DNA from: Bradyrhizobium sp. WBOS07 | GTDB lineage: Bacteria > Pseudomonadota > Alphaproteobacteria > Rhizobiales > Xanthobacteraceae | DNA: 64,000 bases | NCBI RefSeq assembly: GCF_024585165.1 | Contig: NZ_CP029008.1 | Coordinates: 6,281,501-6,345,500 of the forward strand | Direction of reading: 5' to 3' | Part shown: positions 35,015 to 45,897 of the stretch, piece by piece | Layout of the letters: every line of letters starts with the position of its first letter | How positions within the stretch are numbered: position 1 is the stretch's first letter | The notes under the pieces: generated by a model | Database searches by the model: none | What the model was told of the DNA's origin: nothing | The model's input: the letters and a program-made list of their open reading frames with translations, nothing else | Translations under genes and position numbers: made by a program

Positions 35015-36022
35015 ATGGGTCAGATCACACTTCAAGGCGTGCAGAAATCGTTCGGCCCCGTGCACATCATCAAGGGCGCCGACCTCGACATCGCCGACGG
35101 CTCCTTCGTGGTCTTCGTCGGTCCGTCCGGCTGCGGCAAGACGACCTTGCTGCGGCTGATTGCCGGGCTCGAAGACGTCTCCGGCGGCAGGATCCTGATC
35201 GACGGCAAGAACGTCGTCGACACGCCGCCCGCCAAGCGCGGACTGTCGATGGTGTTTCAATCCTACGCGCTCTATCCACATATGAGCGTGCGCGGCAATA
35301 TCGGCTTCGGCCTGAAGATGGCGGGGCTGCCGAAGGACGAGATCAACCGCAAGGTCGAGGCCGCCGCCGCCACGCTGAACCTCACGCCCTATCTCGACCG
35401 CAAGCCGCGCGAGCTGTCCGGCGGCCAGCGCCAGCGTGTCGCCATCGGCCGCGCCATCGTGCGCGAACCCAAGGCCTTCCTGTTCGACGAACCGCTCTCC
35501 AATCTCGATGCGGCGCTGCGCGTGCAGATGCGCATCGAGGTGACCAGGCTGCAGAAGCAGCTTGGCACCACCGCGATCTACGTCACCCACGACCAGGTTG
35601 AGGCCATGACCATGGCCGACAAGATCGTCGTGCTCAGCGGCGGCAAGATCGAGCAACATGGCTCGCCGCTGGAGCTCTACGAGCGGCCGGCCAATCTCTT
35701 CGTCGCCGGCTTCATCGGCTCGCCCAGGATGAATTTCGTCACCGGCGAGCACGCTGCGCAGCAGGGCGCGACCACGATCGGCGTACGGCCGGAGCACCTC
35801 AAGATCGATCGCGACGGCGCCGGCGGCTGGCTGGGCACGATCGCGATCGCCGAGCATCTCGGCAGCGACACCTTTCTTTATGTCGATGCCGGTGCGCTCG
35901 GCATGCTGACGGCGCGCTATGTCGGGGAATTGAGCCTGCACGCCGGCGACCGCGTCTCGCTGTTGCCGGACCCTGCGCGCATCCACCGCTTCGACGAGGC
36001 CGGCAACGCGCTTCGAGGCTGA
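35015..36022 (+). CDS. smoK: Polyol ABC transporter ATP-binding protein, SmoK/MalK-like
   Basis: A 335-residue ATPase with the MalK architecture: Walker [10 protein letters not shown] (36-44), signature LSGGQRQR (134-141), [12 protein letters not shown], and a C-terminal TOBE regulatory domain from about residue 240. Start ATG 35015 is chosen over the upstream frame that overlaps the permease gene. It energises the SmoEFG-type importer. Confidence 0.9.
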   Translation: MGQITLQGVQKSFGPVHIIKGADLDIADGSFVVFVGPSGCGKTTLLRLIAGLEDVSGGRILIDGKNVVDTPPAKRGLSMVFQSYALYPHMSVRGNIGFGLKMAGLPKDEINRKVEAAAATLNLTPYLDRKPRELSGGQRQRVAIGRAIVREPKAFLFDEPLSNLDAALRVQMRIEVTRLQKQLGTTAIYVTHDQVEAMTMADKIVVLSGGKIEQHGSPLELYERPANLFVAGFIGSPRMNFVTGEHAAQQGATTIGVRPEHLKIDRDGAGGWLGTIAIAEHLGSDTFLYVDAGALGMLTARYVGELSLHAGDRVSLLPDPARIHRFDEAGNALRG

Positions 36023-36053
36023 AAAGAAATGTCAAGACAACGGAAACACTGCC

Positions 36054-36827
36054 ATGTACCTGGAAAAATTCAAGCTGAACGGCAAGACCGCGTTCATCAC
36101 CGGCGGCGGGCAGGGCATCGGCCTTGGCTGCGCGGAAGCGCTGGCTGAAGCCGGCGCCAGGGTGATCATCGGCGACCGCGACGGCAAGGTCGCCGACAGC
36201 GCCAAGGCCAGCCTGAAGGCAAAGGGCTTCGATATCGAGACCGCAATCATGGACGTGACCGATACCAGGCGGGTGGCGGAGGTCGCGAACGACCTCGTCA
36301 CCCGCCACGGCAAGGTCGACATTCTCGTCAACAATGCCGGCATCGCCCGCAGCGAAACCCCGGCCGAAACCGTCACCGACGAGCACTGGCTCAACGTCAT
36401 CGACGTCAATCTCAACGGCACGTTCTGGTGCTGCCGCGAGTTCGGCAAGCACATGCTGAAGGCGAAAAGCGGCGCCATCGTCAACGTCGGCTCGATGTCC
36501 GGATTCATCGTCAACAAGCCGCAGGAGCAGTGCTTCTACAACGCCTCCAAGGCTGCCGTGCATCACCTGACCAAATCGCTGGCCGCCGAATGGGGCGCGC
36601 GCGGCATCCGCGTCAACGCGGTGGCGCCGACCTATATCGAGACGCCGCTCAATGCCTTCGTGAAGAGCAATGCCAAGATGTACGACGCCTGGATCGGTGG
36701 AACTCCGATGGCGCGGATGGGACAGGTCGAGGAGATCGCCTCCGTCGTGCTGTTCCTCTCCTCGGAGGCCGCGAGCCTGATGACTGGCAGCATCGTGCTG
36801 GTGGATGGCGGCTATACTTGCTGGTAG
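36054..36827 (+). CDS. SDR-family polyol dehydrogenase
   Basis: A 257-residue classical short-chain dehydrogenase. Cofactor motif TGGGQGIG is at residues 16-23, NNAG at 93-96, and the catalytic set includes Ser147, Tyr162 and Lys166. The C-terminus VDGGYTCW is like those of galactitol/arabinitol/sorbitol dehydrogenases. It would oxidise the imported polyol to a ketose, which the FGGY or PfkB kinase then phosphorylates. Exact substrate is not fixed by sequence. Confidence 0.87.
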   Translation: MYLEKFKLNGKTAFITGGGQGIGLGCAEALAEAGARVIIGDRDGKVADSAKASLKAKGFDIETAIMDVTDTRRVAEVANDLVTRHGKVDILVNNAGIARSETPAETVTDEHWLNVIDVNLNGTFWCCREFGKHMLKAKSGAIVNVGSMSGFIVNKPQEQCFYNASKAAVHHLTKSLAAEWGARGIRVNAVAPTYIETPLNAFVKSNAKMYDAWIGGTPMARMGQVEEIASVVLFLSSEAASLMTGSIVLVDGGYTCW

Positions 36828-36867
36828 GCTCACCGTCAAAACCGACGGAAAGCGACCGGGAGCGACA

Positions 36868-38514
36868 ATGCCGCGAGCGTATATCGGCGTCGACGTAGGA
36901 ACCACCAGCACGCGGGCGGGGGTGTTTGACGAAGCCGGAAACCTGCTTGCGACCGCGCGGCATCCGATCCGCATCTGGCACGAGGCCGGCGACATCGTCG
37001 AGCAGTCGTCTCAGGACATCTGGGAGGCCTGCACGACGTCGGTGCGAGCGGCGATCGCGCAAGCGAGTATTGCGCCCGACAGCATCGGCGGCATCGGCTT
37101 TGACGCCACGTGTTCGCTGGTTGTCCTCGACAGGCAAGGCGAGCCGCTCACCGTCAGCGCCTCCGGCGAGCCTCAGCGCAATGTCATCGTCTGGATGGAT
37201 CATCGTGCCATTGCCGAGGCACGGCTGATCAACGAGACCGAGGATGCCGTGCTGCGCTATGTCGGCGGCTCGATCTCGCCGGAGATGGAGATGCCGAAGC
37301 TGCTGTGGCTGAAGCGGCACCTTCGTAGCAGCTTCGACGCCGCCGGCCACTTCTTCGATCTGGCGGATTATCTGACCTGGCGCGCGACCGGCTCACTGCA
37401 GCGCTCGACCTGCACCGTCACCTGCAAGTGGAATTATCTGGCCCATGACGGTGGCGGCTGGAGTGCGCAATTCTTCAAGCGCATCGGCCTGTCGGACTTC
37501 GTGAACGAGACATACGCCCGCATCGGCACCGAGATCGTCGCTCCCGGCACGCGGCTCGGCAGCGGTCTCACCCGCACGGCCGCGGCCGAGCTCGGCCTGT
37601 CGCCGGGCATACCGGTCGGTGCCTCGTTGATCGACGCCCATGCCGGCGGCATCGGCGCGATCGGCGGCCGCGACGGCTCGGGCGGGGACAGCGATGTCTG
37701 CGACCGGCTCGCCTACATCATGGGGACGTCGGCCTGCATCATGGCGACGACCAAGGAGCCGTGTTTCGTGCCGGGGGTGTGGGGACCCTATTACTCCGGC
37801 ATGGTCCCGGACTTCTGGCTCAACGAGGGCGGTCAGTCTGCCGCGGGCGCGGCGATCGACCATCTCCTCAAGTCGCATCCGGCCCATGCCGAGGCCAGCG
37901 GGGCGGCGCGCGGCGCGGGGCTCGACCTCATCGACTTCCTCGAGCGCCGGATCATCGCGCGTGCCGGCGATGCCAGCCGCGCCGCGCTGCTCGCCCGCGA
38001 CATCCATGTCCTTCCCGAGTTCATCGGCAACCGCTCGCCCCACGCCGATCCGGATACGCGCGCGGTGATCGCGGGCCTCGATCTCGACACCGACATCGCC
38101 TCGATGGAGCGGTTGTTCGTCGCCGGCCTGTGCGGGCTCGCCTATGGGCTCGCCGAGGTGATCGAGGCCTTTGCCGCGCATGGCGTGCGCTCCAGCATGA
38201 TGATCATGGGCGGCGGCGCCAGCCGCAGTCCGCTGGTACGGCAGATCATGGCCGACACGACGGGGCTCACCGTCGCGCTGCCGCAGACGAAGGAACCGGT
38301 GCTGCTCGGTGCCGCGATGCTGGGGGCGGTGGCCGGCGGCGCCTATGCGTCGATCGGCGAGACCATGGCCAGGATGTCGGCGCTGGGACGGAAGAGCGAG
38401 CCGACAGCGCCTGACATGGCGGCGTTTCACACCCGCAAGCGCGAGGTCTACAAGCTGCTGCGCGAGCTCGACCGCGGCAGCCGCGCCGCGATGAGCGGCA
38501 TCGCGAGAGGTTGA
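36868..38514 (+). CDS. FGGY-family pentulose (ribulose/xylulose) kinase
   Basis: A 548-residue carbohydrate kinase with two FGGY actin-like domains: IGVDVGTTSTRAGVFDEAG near residues 6-24, MDHRAIAEA near 110, and MGGGASRSPLVRQIMAD in the C-terminal half. Length and motifs fit the D-ribulokinase/YDR109C group rather than XylB (about 480 residues). GGGAG precedes the ATG at 36868. In this operon it would phosphorylate the pentulose made by the SDR, for example ribulose from ribitol or arabinitol. Confidence 0.87.
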   Translation: MPRAYIGVDVGTTSTRAGVFDEAGNLLATARHPIRIWHEAGDIVEQSSQDIWEACTTSVRAAIAQASIAPDSIGGIGFDATCSLVVLDRQGEPLTVSASGEPQRNVIVWMDHRAIAEARLINETEDAVLRYVGGSISPEMEMPKLLWLKRHLRSSFDAAGHFFDLADYLTWRATGSLQRSTCTVTCKWNYLAHDGGGWSAQFFKRIGLSDFVNETYARIGTEIVAPGTRLGSGLTRTAAAELGLSPGIPVGASLIDAHAGGIGAIGGRDGSGGDSDVCDRLAYIMGTSACIMATTKEPCFVPGVWGPYYSGMVPDFWLNEGGQSAAGAAIDHLLKSHPAHAEASGAARGAGLDLIDFLERRIIARAGDASRAALLARDIHVLPEFIGNRSPHADPDTRAVIAGLDLDTDIASMERLFVAGLCGLAYGLAEVIEAFAAHGVRSSMMIMGGGASRSPLVRQIMADTTGLTVALPQTKEPVLLGAAMLGAVAGGAYASIGETMARMSALGRKSEPTAPDMAAFHTRKREVYKLLRELDRGSRAAMSGIARG

Positions 38515-38519
38515 AGGAC

Positions 38520-39455
38520 ATGCTGATTGCCTGCGGCGATGCGCTGATCGATTTCGTGCCGACGCGAACCGCCGAGGGGCGCGAGGCGGTGATGCCGGCC
38601 GTCGGCGGCTCCTGCCTCAATGTCGCGATCGGCATGGCGCGGCTGGGCGCGCCGACCGGCTTCGTCGGCGGCATCTCGACCGATCTGTTCGGGCGGATGA
38701 TCGCAGATCATGCCGCGGCCTCTCACGTCGATCTCGATCTCGCGACCCGCAGCGATCACCAGACCACGCTGGCCTTCGTCCGCATCGTCGCCGGCGAGTC
38801 GCACTACGCCTTCTACGATGCCGAGACCGCGACGCGGAACTGGACCTACCGGCGCGGGTCCATTCGCTTCGACACGGTCGAGGCCGTCCATGTCGGCTCG
38901 ACCACCCTGGTCAACGACCACGGCGCGGCCGAGACCAGGGCCTTGATCGCGGACGCGCGGGCGACCTCGACGATTTCCTTCGATCCGAATTGCCGGCCCA
39001 ATCTGGTCAAGGACAAGTCGGCCTATCTCGCGCGCATGGCGGAGTTCGCGAACCAGGCCGATCTGATCAAGATGTCGGACGTCGACTTCGACTATCTCTT
39101 CGGCGCGGAGTCTTATCCGCAGCGCGCGCGCGTGCTGCTCGGGCAAGGCACCAGCCTCGTCGTCATCACCCGCGGCAATCATGGCGCGATCGCCTGGCAC
39201 GCGGGGGCAGGCCAGATCGAGGTCGAAGCACCCAAGGTCGACGTTGTCGACACGATCGGCGCGGGCGACAGCTTTCAGGCGGCGCTGCTGTTTGCCCTGC
39301 ACAAGCAGGGACGCATTGCTCGGGAAGCATTGCAGGACATCGGTGCCGACGAGCTCCGCCGCGCGCTGTCCTTTGCCGCCAATTGCGCCGGCCTCACCTG
39401 TACGCGTCCGGGCGCCGATCCGCCCTGGAGCAAGGAGATCACTTGGAGCTGGTAG
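38520..39455 (+). CDS. PfkB-family carbohydrate kinase (fructokinase-like)
   Basis: A 311-residue ribokinase-family kinase: N-terminal CGDALIDFVP, GGSCLNVAIGMARLG near residues 29-43, and the catalytic signature DTIGAGDSF with Asp250 as the likely base. ATG 38520 is preferred; the TTG at 38511 overlaps the previous stop but has no ribosome-binding site. Fructokinases accompany mannitol/sorbitol dehydrogenases in rhizobial smo/mtl operons. Two kinases of different families suggest that the operon handles both hexitols and pentitols. Confidence 0.88.
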   Translation: MLIACGDALIDFVPTRTAEGREAVMPAVGGSCLNVAIGMARLGAPTGFVGGISTDLFGRMIADHAAASHVDLDLATRSDHQTTLAFVRIVAGESHYAFYDAETATRNWTYRRGSIRFDTVEAVHVGSTTLVNDHGAAETRALIADARATSTISFDPNCRPNLVKDKSAYLARMAEFANQADLIKMSDVDFDYLFGAESYPQRARVLLGQGTSLVVITRGNHGAIAWHAGAGQIEVEAPKVDVVDTIGAGDSFQAALLFALHKQGRIAREALQDIGADELRRALSFAANCAGLTCTRPGADPPWSKEITWSW

Positions 39456-39461
39456 CGCGCC

Positions 39462-40355
39462 TCACATCCGCGCGACGGCCTTCTCGGCGCATTTGAGAAA
39501 TCTGGAGATCAGCGGGCTCTGGGAATCCCGCCGCCAGCAGACGGCGATATCGAGGGAGTCGGGGGCATCGCGCAGTGGCCGAAACACGATGCCGCGCGGC
39601 GCGCCGAGCTTGGCGCAGGCCGGCACGATTGCAAAACCTTCGCCGGCGAGAACCAGGCTCATCGCCGAATGCACCGTCTCGACCCGGCTCGCAATCGGCA
39701 TCACGATCTGATGCCGGCGCAGCAGGGCCGCGACTGCGGAGGAGGCCGGATCCTGCTCCGGCGGCGGCAACGCGATCAGCGGGCGGCCGTGCAACCGCTC
39801 CATCGGCACCGCACCGAGCCGTGCGAGCGGCGAGCGGATCGGCATTGCCAGCATGAATGGCTGCGCCCCGATCCGAGCCACCTGGATCTCGGGATGGTTG
39901 ATGGCCGGCATGCACAGCGCGACCGTGACGCTGCGATCGAGCAGCCGGGCCTCGCGCGTCGATGCGCTGAGCTCGGCGAAGTCGAGGTCGACGCCGGGAA
40001 TGGATCGCCGCAGCTCGGGGATCAGAGACGGCAGCACGGCATTCGCCAGCACGAACATGTAGCCGACCGAGAGCCGCCCGCGCTTGCCGGCGGCGACCGC
40101 GCGCGCGGCTTCGGCGCCGTCGACGGCCAGCGCCAGCGCCTCGCTCGCGCGGGCCAGCAGCGCCTGGCCGGCCTCGGTTAGGTCCATGCCTCGGGTGCCG
40201 CGGCGGAACAGCGGCGCGCCGATCTCGGCCTCGAGCTTGCGGATCTGCACCGACAGCGGAGGCTGCGCCATCCGCAGCCGCTCGGCGGCCTTGCCGATGC
40301 TCCGCGCCTCGGCAACGGCGACGAAATAGCGCAGCCGGCGAAGATCCATTGGCAT
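39462..40355 (-). CDS. LysR-family transcriptional regulator, divergent from the amidase gene
   Basis: A 297-residue LysR regulator: winged helix at residues about 4-62 (SIGKAAERLRMAQPPLSVQI) and a substrate-binding domain from about 90. The open frame is far longer but the LysR N-terminus fixes the start at 40355 or two codons later (40349). Neither start has a strong Shine-Dalgarno site. It is divergent from the amidase with an 84-bp gap, so it probably controls the amidase and transporter genes. The gap has two CGTAT-containing stretches but no clear T-N11-A site. Confidence 0.88.
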   Translation of the reverse strand: MPMDLRRLRYFVAVAEARSIGKAAERLRMAQPPLSVQIRKLEAEIGAPLFRRGTRGMDLTEAGQALLARASEALALAVDGAEAARAVAAGKRGRLSVGYMFVLANAVLPSLIPELRRSIPGVDLDFAELSASTREARLLDRSVTVALCMPAINHPEIQVARIGAQPFMLAMPIRSPLARLGAVPMERLHGRPLIALPPPEQDPASSAVAALLRRHQIVMPIASRVETVHSAMSLVLAGEGFAIVPACAKLGAPRGIVFRPLRDAPDSLDIAVCWRRDSQSPLISRFLKCAEKAVARM

Positions 40356-40439
40356 ACCGAAAACGTATGGGTTGGCGATCAAAATCGTATTGGACGGCGA
40401 GTTAACAAAACTGTCATTCTCGCTGTCAATGTCTTGTCG

Positions 40440-41906
40440 ATGTCCTGGGGCCAATTGCGGCCCGCTTCGGAGCGTGATGTGGCGATCAACGGCGACCCCT
40501 GTCTCTTGTCCGCAACCGAGCTGCGCAGCCTCATTGCCGCAAAGAAGATTTCGCCGGTCGAGATCGTCCGTGCCGTGCTCGCGCGCGCCGAGGCGCTCCA
40601 ACCCGAATTGAACTGCTTCATCACGCTCTGTGGCGAGGAGGCGATGGCGCAGGCGCGCGCGGCCGAGCGCAAGCTGATGGCCGGTGAGCCGCTCGGTCTG
40701 CTGCACGGCATCCCGGTCACCGTCAAGGACATCGTCAACACCAGGGGCGTCAGGACCACCTTCGGTGCCGTTCCCTACAAGGACAACGTGCCGAATGAGG
40801 ACGCCGTCGCGGTGGCGCGGCTGCGCAGCGAAGGCGCGATCCTGATCGGCAAGACCACGACGCCGGAATTCGGCAGCAAGTGCCTGACGGATTCTCCGCT
40901 GTTCGGCCGGACCCGCAACGCATGGGACGCGTGCCGCTCCTCCGGCGGCTCCAGCGGCGGCGCGGCGGTTGCGGTCGCCAGCGGCATCGCGCCGCTTGCG
41001 ATTGCGACCGATGGCGGCGGCTCGACGCGGATTCCCGCCGCCTGCAACGGCGTGGTCGGCCTGAAGCAAAGCAACGGCATCATCCCGCACAGCCAGGCGC
41101 TGGATGTGTTCGGCAACCAGACCTATGTCACGCCGACCACGCGCACCGTCGCCGACACCGCGTTGATGATGCAGGCGATGGCGGGCGCAGACGCCTGTGA
41201 TCCCTGGTCGATCGGCGTGCCCGTGCCAGACTTCATCGGCACCGCCGCCGCGCACGGCGATCTACGCGGGCTCCGGATCCTGTACTGCCTGACGCCGCCG
41301 GGCCGTCCGGTGTCCGCGGAGGTCGCCGCCAATTTCAAGGCGAGCCTCGACCGGCTGGCAGGGTTGGGGGCCGAGCTGGAGGAATTCTCGGGCGACGGTT
41401 TCGACATCGAGCCGATCTGGCGCGCCATCAATCACACGGTCTGGCGCACGCGCTTTGCCAAGCTCGCCGCCGAGCACAAGGACGTGCTGAGCGAGGCTTT
41501 CCTCAAGCAGCTCGCGCTCGCCACCGAGGTCAGCGGCGTCGACTACCAGGAGGCGATGTTCGCGCGCACCGCGCTGTTCCGCCGGGTGCAATCGCTGCTT
41601 GCGCGCGGGCACCTGCTGGCGATGCCGACCCTGACGCGGACCGCGCTGCCGATCGGCCAGGACCTGTTCGGCACCATCGAGATCGACGGTCGACATTTCG
41701 ACAGCGTTCGTCCGCACTGGTTCCCCTGGACCATGCCGTTCAACATGACCGGCCATCCCGCCATCAGCCTGCACTCCGGCTTCGGCCGTGACGGCTTGCC
41801 GATCGGCTTGCAGCTGGTCGGCCGCTTCCGCGCGGATGCGGAGCTGCTGCGCGTCTGCGCCTTGTTCGAGGCCTCCGCAGGCCTTCTGTCCCGCTGGCCG
41901 GAATGA
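40440..41906 (+). CDS. Amidase (amidase signature family)
   Basis: A 488-residue amidase with the Ser-cisSer-Lys triad visible: Lys96 (VTVKDI), Ser172 in the GGSSGG loop, and the nucleophile Ser195 in DGGGSTRIPA. These enzymes hydrolyse amides, amino acid amides or carbamoyl compounds in the cytoplasm. It is followed after 84 bp by a peptide-type ABC transporter and so may act on the imported amide. The start could also be TTG at 40434. No signal peptide is seen. GatA is unlikely because gatB and gatC are absent. Confidence 0.88.
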   Translation: MSWGQLRPASERDVAINGDPCLLSATELRSLIAAKKISPVEIVRAVLARAEALQPELNCFITLCGEEAMAQARAAERKLMAGEPLGLLHGIPVTVKDIVNTRGVRTTFGAVPYKDNVPNEDAVAVARLRSEGAILIGKTTTPEFGSKCLTDSPLFGRTRNAWDACRSSGGSSGGAAVAVASGIAPLAIATDGGGSTRIPAACNGVVGLKQSNGIIPHSQALDVFGNQTYVTPTTRTVADTALMMQAMAGADACDPWSIGVPVPDFIGTAAAHGDLRGLRILYCLTPPGRPVSAEVAANFKASLDRLAGLGAELEEFSGDGFDIEPIWRAINHTVWRTRFAKLAAEHKDVLSEAFLKQLALATEVSGVDYQEAMFARTALFRRVQSLLARGHLLAMPTLTRTALPIGQDLFGTIEIDGRHFDSVRPHWFPWTMPFNMTGHPAISLHSGFGRDGLPIGLQLVGRFRADAELLRVCALFEASAGLLSRWPE

Positions 41907-41990
41907 CGACATGCCCCCGCAGCAAAAGGCTTGCCTCTGTCGTCCGGACATGTTGATCGTGCCGCAGCTGAGCCCTGAAACCGAGCGCGC

Positions 41991-42941
41991 ATGAGCGTAT
42001 TTGTCCTCCGACGTCTGGTGACCTTGCTGGCGACGCTGGTCGGCGCATCGATGATCATCTTCCTCGTGCTCGACGCGCTTCCCGGCAATGCCGCGCAGAT
42101 GTTGATGGGCGCCGATGCCTCGCCGGACGCGGTGCGCGCGCTCACCATCAAGCTCGGGCTCGACCAGCCCCTGGCGGTTCGCTATCTGCAATGGATCAAG
42201 GGACTTCTGTCCGGCGATCTCGGCAATTCCTATGTCTACGGCACGCCGGTCGCCAGCCTGATCGGGGAGCGGCTGCTGCTCACCGTGCCGCTCGCAATCA
42301 TGGCCATGGCGATCACGGTGACGCTGGCGCTCTCGGCCGGCATCTATACTGCTGCCAACCACAACAAGCTCGGCGATGTCGGCGTGATGTCGCTGACGCA
42401 GATCGGCATCGCGCTGCCCAATTTCTGGTTTGCGATCCTGCTGGTGCTGTTGTTCTCCGTGAGGCTGCAATGGCTCTCGGCGGGCGGCTTTGCCGGCTGG
42501 GAGGACGGCATCTGGCTCGGCTTCAAGTCGCTGCTGCTGCCGGCGATCTCGCTCGCGGTGGTGCAGGCCGCGATCCTGGCGCGCGTCACGCGCTCCGCCG
42601 TGCTGGAAGTGCTGCGCGAAGATTTCGTCCGCACCGCGCGCGCCAAAGGGCTCGGCAAGCGCGAGGTGCTGTGGAGCCATGTGCTGCGCAATGCCATGAT
42701 TCCCGTGATGACGGTGATGGGGCTGCAATTCGCCAATCTGCTGGCCGGCACCATCGTGATCGAGAACGTGTTCTACCTGCCGGGGCTCGGCCGCCTGATC
42801 TTCCAGTCGATCGCCAACCGCGACCTGATCGTGGTGCGCAATTGCGTGATGCTGCTTGCGACCATGGTCGTCATCGTCAATTTCGTGGTCGACGTGCTCT
42901 ACGCCTTGATCGATCCCCGCATCAAGGTCCACGACCTGTGA
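41991..42941 (+). CDS. Peptide/opine-type ABC transporter permease, DppB-like
   Basis: A 316-residue permease with the DppB plan: N-terminal helix FVLRRLVTLLATLVGASMIIF, a periplasmic loop, then five helices, and the EAA region REDFVRTARAKGLGKREVLW near residue 205. The stop overlaps the next gene (GTGA). Such systems carry di- and oligopeptides, opines, nickel or other small molecules; the adjacent amidase suggests an amide-bearing substrate. Confidence 0.9.
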   Translation: MSVFVLRRLVTLLATLVGASMIIFLVLDALPGNAAQMLMGADASPDAVRALTIKLGLDQPLAVRYLQWIKGLLSGDLGNSYVYGTPVASLIGERLLLTVPLAIMAMAITVTLALSAGIYTAANHNKLGDVGVMSLTQIGIALPNFWFAILLVLLFSVRLQWLSAGGFAGWEDGIWLGFKSLLLPAISLAVVQAAILARVTRSAVLEVLREDFVRTARAKGLGKREVLWSHVLRNAMIPVMTVMGLQFANLLAGTIVIENVFYLPGLGRLIFQSIANRDLIVVRNCVMLLATMVVIVNFVVDVLYALIDPRIKVHDL

Positions 42942-43825
42942 GCGCGCCCATGACCATCGACGCGCCGCTCGCAACGCGGCCGTTGCCGGCCCGGACCTTC
43001 TGGCGCCGCGCGCTGCGCCACCGCAGCTTCGTCCTCGGCGGCGCGTTGAGCCTTCTGGTGCTCGCCTCGGCACTCCTGTCGCTGGTGTGGACGCCGTGGT
43101 CGCCTTACGAGATCGACATCGCCTCGAAGCTGCGGCCGCCGTCGGCGACGCATTGGCTCGGCACCGATTCCTTCGGCCGCGACATCGTCTCGCTGCTGCT
43201 CGCCGGCGCCCGCTCCACCATCATGGTCGGAATCATCGCCGTCAGCATCGGTCTCACCTTCGGCGTTACGCTCGGCCTGATCGCCTCGGCGCGGCGCGGC
43301 TGGACCGAAGAGATCATCATGCGCTTCTCCGACTTCACCTTCGCCTTTCCGGCGGTGCTGTCCGCGATCATGCTCGCCGCGGTGGCGGGGCCGGGCATGG
43401 TCACCTCGATCGTCGCGATCGGCATCTTCCAGATCCCGACGCTGACGCGGTTGACGCGGGGCTCGGCCAACGCGATTTGGGCCCGCGAATTCGTGCTGGC
43501 CGCGCGCGCCGCGGGCAAGGGGCGCTTCCGCATCACCATCGAGCACGTGCTGCCCAACATCCTGTCGATCCTGATCGTGCAGGTCACCATCCAGTTCGCG
43601 CTCGCCATTCTCGCCGAAGCGGCGCTGTCCTATCTCGGTCTCGGCACGCAGCCGCCGCAGCCGTCCTGGGGACGGATGTTGAACGATGCGCAGACCTTGC
43701 TGTTCCAATCGCCGATGCTCGCGGTCTATCCGGGCGCGGCGATCGCGATCGCGGTGCTGGGCCTCAATCTGCTCGGCGACGGCTTGCGCGACCTGCTCGA
43801 TCCCAGATTGGCGCGCGAGCGATGA
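42938..43825 (+). CDS. Peptide/opine-type ABC transporter permease, DppC-like
   Basis: A 295-residue permease with the DppC N-terminal segment, PPSATHWLGTDSFGRDI near residues 67-83, and the EAA region REFVLAARAAGKGRFRITIEH near 190. GTG 42938 overlaps the previous stop; a second candidate is ATG four codons later. The end of the gene overlaps the first ATPase gene (ATGA). Confidence 0.9.
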   Translation: MSAPMTIDAPLATRPLPARTFWRRALRHRSFVLGGALSLLVLASALLSLVWTPWSPYEIDIASKLRPPSATHWLGTDSFGRDIVSLLLAGARSTIMVGIIAVSIGLTFGVTLGLIASARRGWTEEIIMRFSDFTFAFPAVLSAIMLAAVAGPGMVTSIVAIGIFQIPTLTRLTRGSANAIWAREFVLAARAAGKGRFRITIEHVLPNILSILIVQVTIQFALAILAEAALSYLGLGTQPPQPSWGRMLNDAQTLLFQSPMLAVYPGAAIAIAVLGLNLLGDGLRDLLDPRLARER

Positions 43826-44837
43826 TCATGGCCGAGCGCTCCGACATGCCTCTGATCGAAGTCGAAAATCTCGGCGTCCGCCTCAACACCAGCCGCGGGC
43901 CGGCGCAGGCCGTACGCGGCCTCAGCTTCTCCCTGAAGCGCGGCGAGACGCTCGGGCTCGTCGGCGAGTCCGGTTGCGGCAAGTCGGTCACCGCGATGTC
44001 GCTGATGGGACTGCTGCCGGATAGCGCCGTGGTCTCGGGCAGCATCAAGCTCGACGGCCACGAGCTCGTGGGATTGCCGGATGCGGATTATTGCCGCCTG
44101 CGCGGCAACCGCATCAGCATGATCTTCCAGGAGCCGATGACCGCGCTCAACCCGATGCACACGATCGGCGATCAGGTCGCCGAGCCGCTACGACGGCACA
44201 AGACATACTCGGCGGCGCAGGCGCGCAGAGAGACGATCGCCTTGCTCGACCGCGTCGGACTGCCCGACCCGGCGCGGCGCGTCGATGCCTATCCGCACCA
44301 GTTTTCCGGCGGCCAGCGCCAGCGCATCACCATCGCGATGGCGCTCGCCTGCGAGCCGGACCTCTTGATCGCGGACGAGCCGACCACCGCGCTCGACGTC
44401 ACCATCCAGGGCCAGATCCTCGACCTCATTGCCGATCTCGTCGAGGAGCGCGGCATGTCGATGATCCTGATCTCGCACGATCTTGGCGTCATCGCCGAGA
44501 ACGTGCAGCGCATGATGGTGATGTATGGCGGCGCCGTCGTCGAGAGCGGACCGACCGGCGAGGTCTTCCGCCGCATGGGCCATCCCTATACGCAGGGCCT
44601 GTTCCGCGCCCGGCCGAAGCTCGGCGCGCGCAAGGGGACGCGGCTGCAGACGATCTCGGGCACGGTGCCGGAGCTGGCCGATCTCCCGGCGGGGTGCACC
44701 TTCTCCGACCGGTGTCCGCTGGTGATCGATGCGTGTCGCGCCGCCCTGCCGCCGATGGTGGAGGTCGGACCGCGCCATGGCGTGCGCTGCATCAGGACCG
44801 ACGTGTCGATGGCAGAACGTGTCGGAGCGCTGACCGC

Positions 44838-44841
<4 letters not shown>
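43822..44841 (+). CDS. Peptide-type ABC transporter ATP-binding protein, DppD-like
   Basis: A 339-residue ATPase with Walker A GESGCGKS at residues 48-55, FQEPMTALNP after the Q-loop, signature FSGGQRQR, DEPTTALDVT, and the C-terminal oligopeptide-transporter extension with a cysteine pattern (TFSDRCPLVIDAC) that in DppD/OppD proteins binds an iron-sulfur cluster. Start is set by the ATGA overlap; the long upstream frame is a shadow of the permease gene. Confidence 0.9.
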
Positions 44842-45842
<1,001 letters not shown>

Positions 45843-45897
45843 TGTCCGGAGCCGGATTGGCGTAGGCTGAAGAACGGAACAGGCCGGGGAGTTACGC

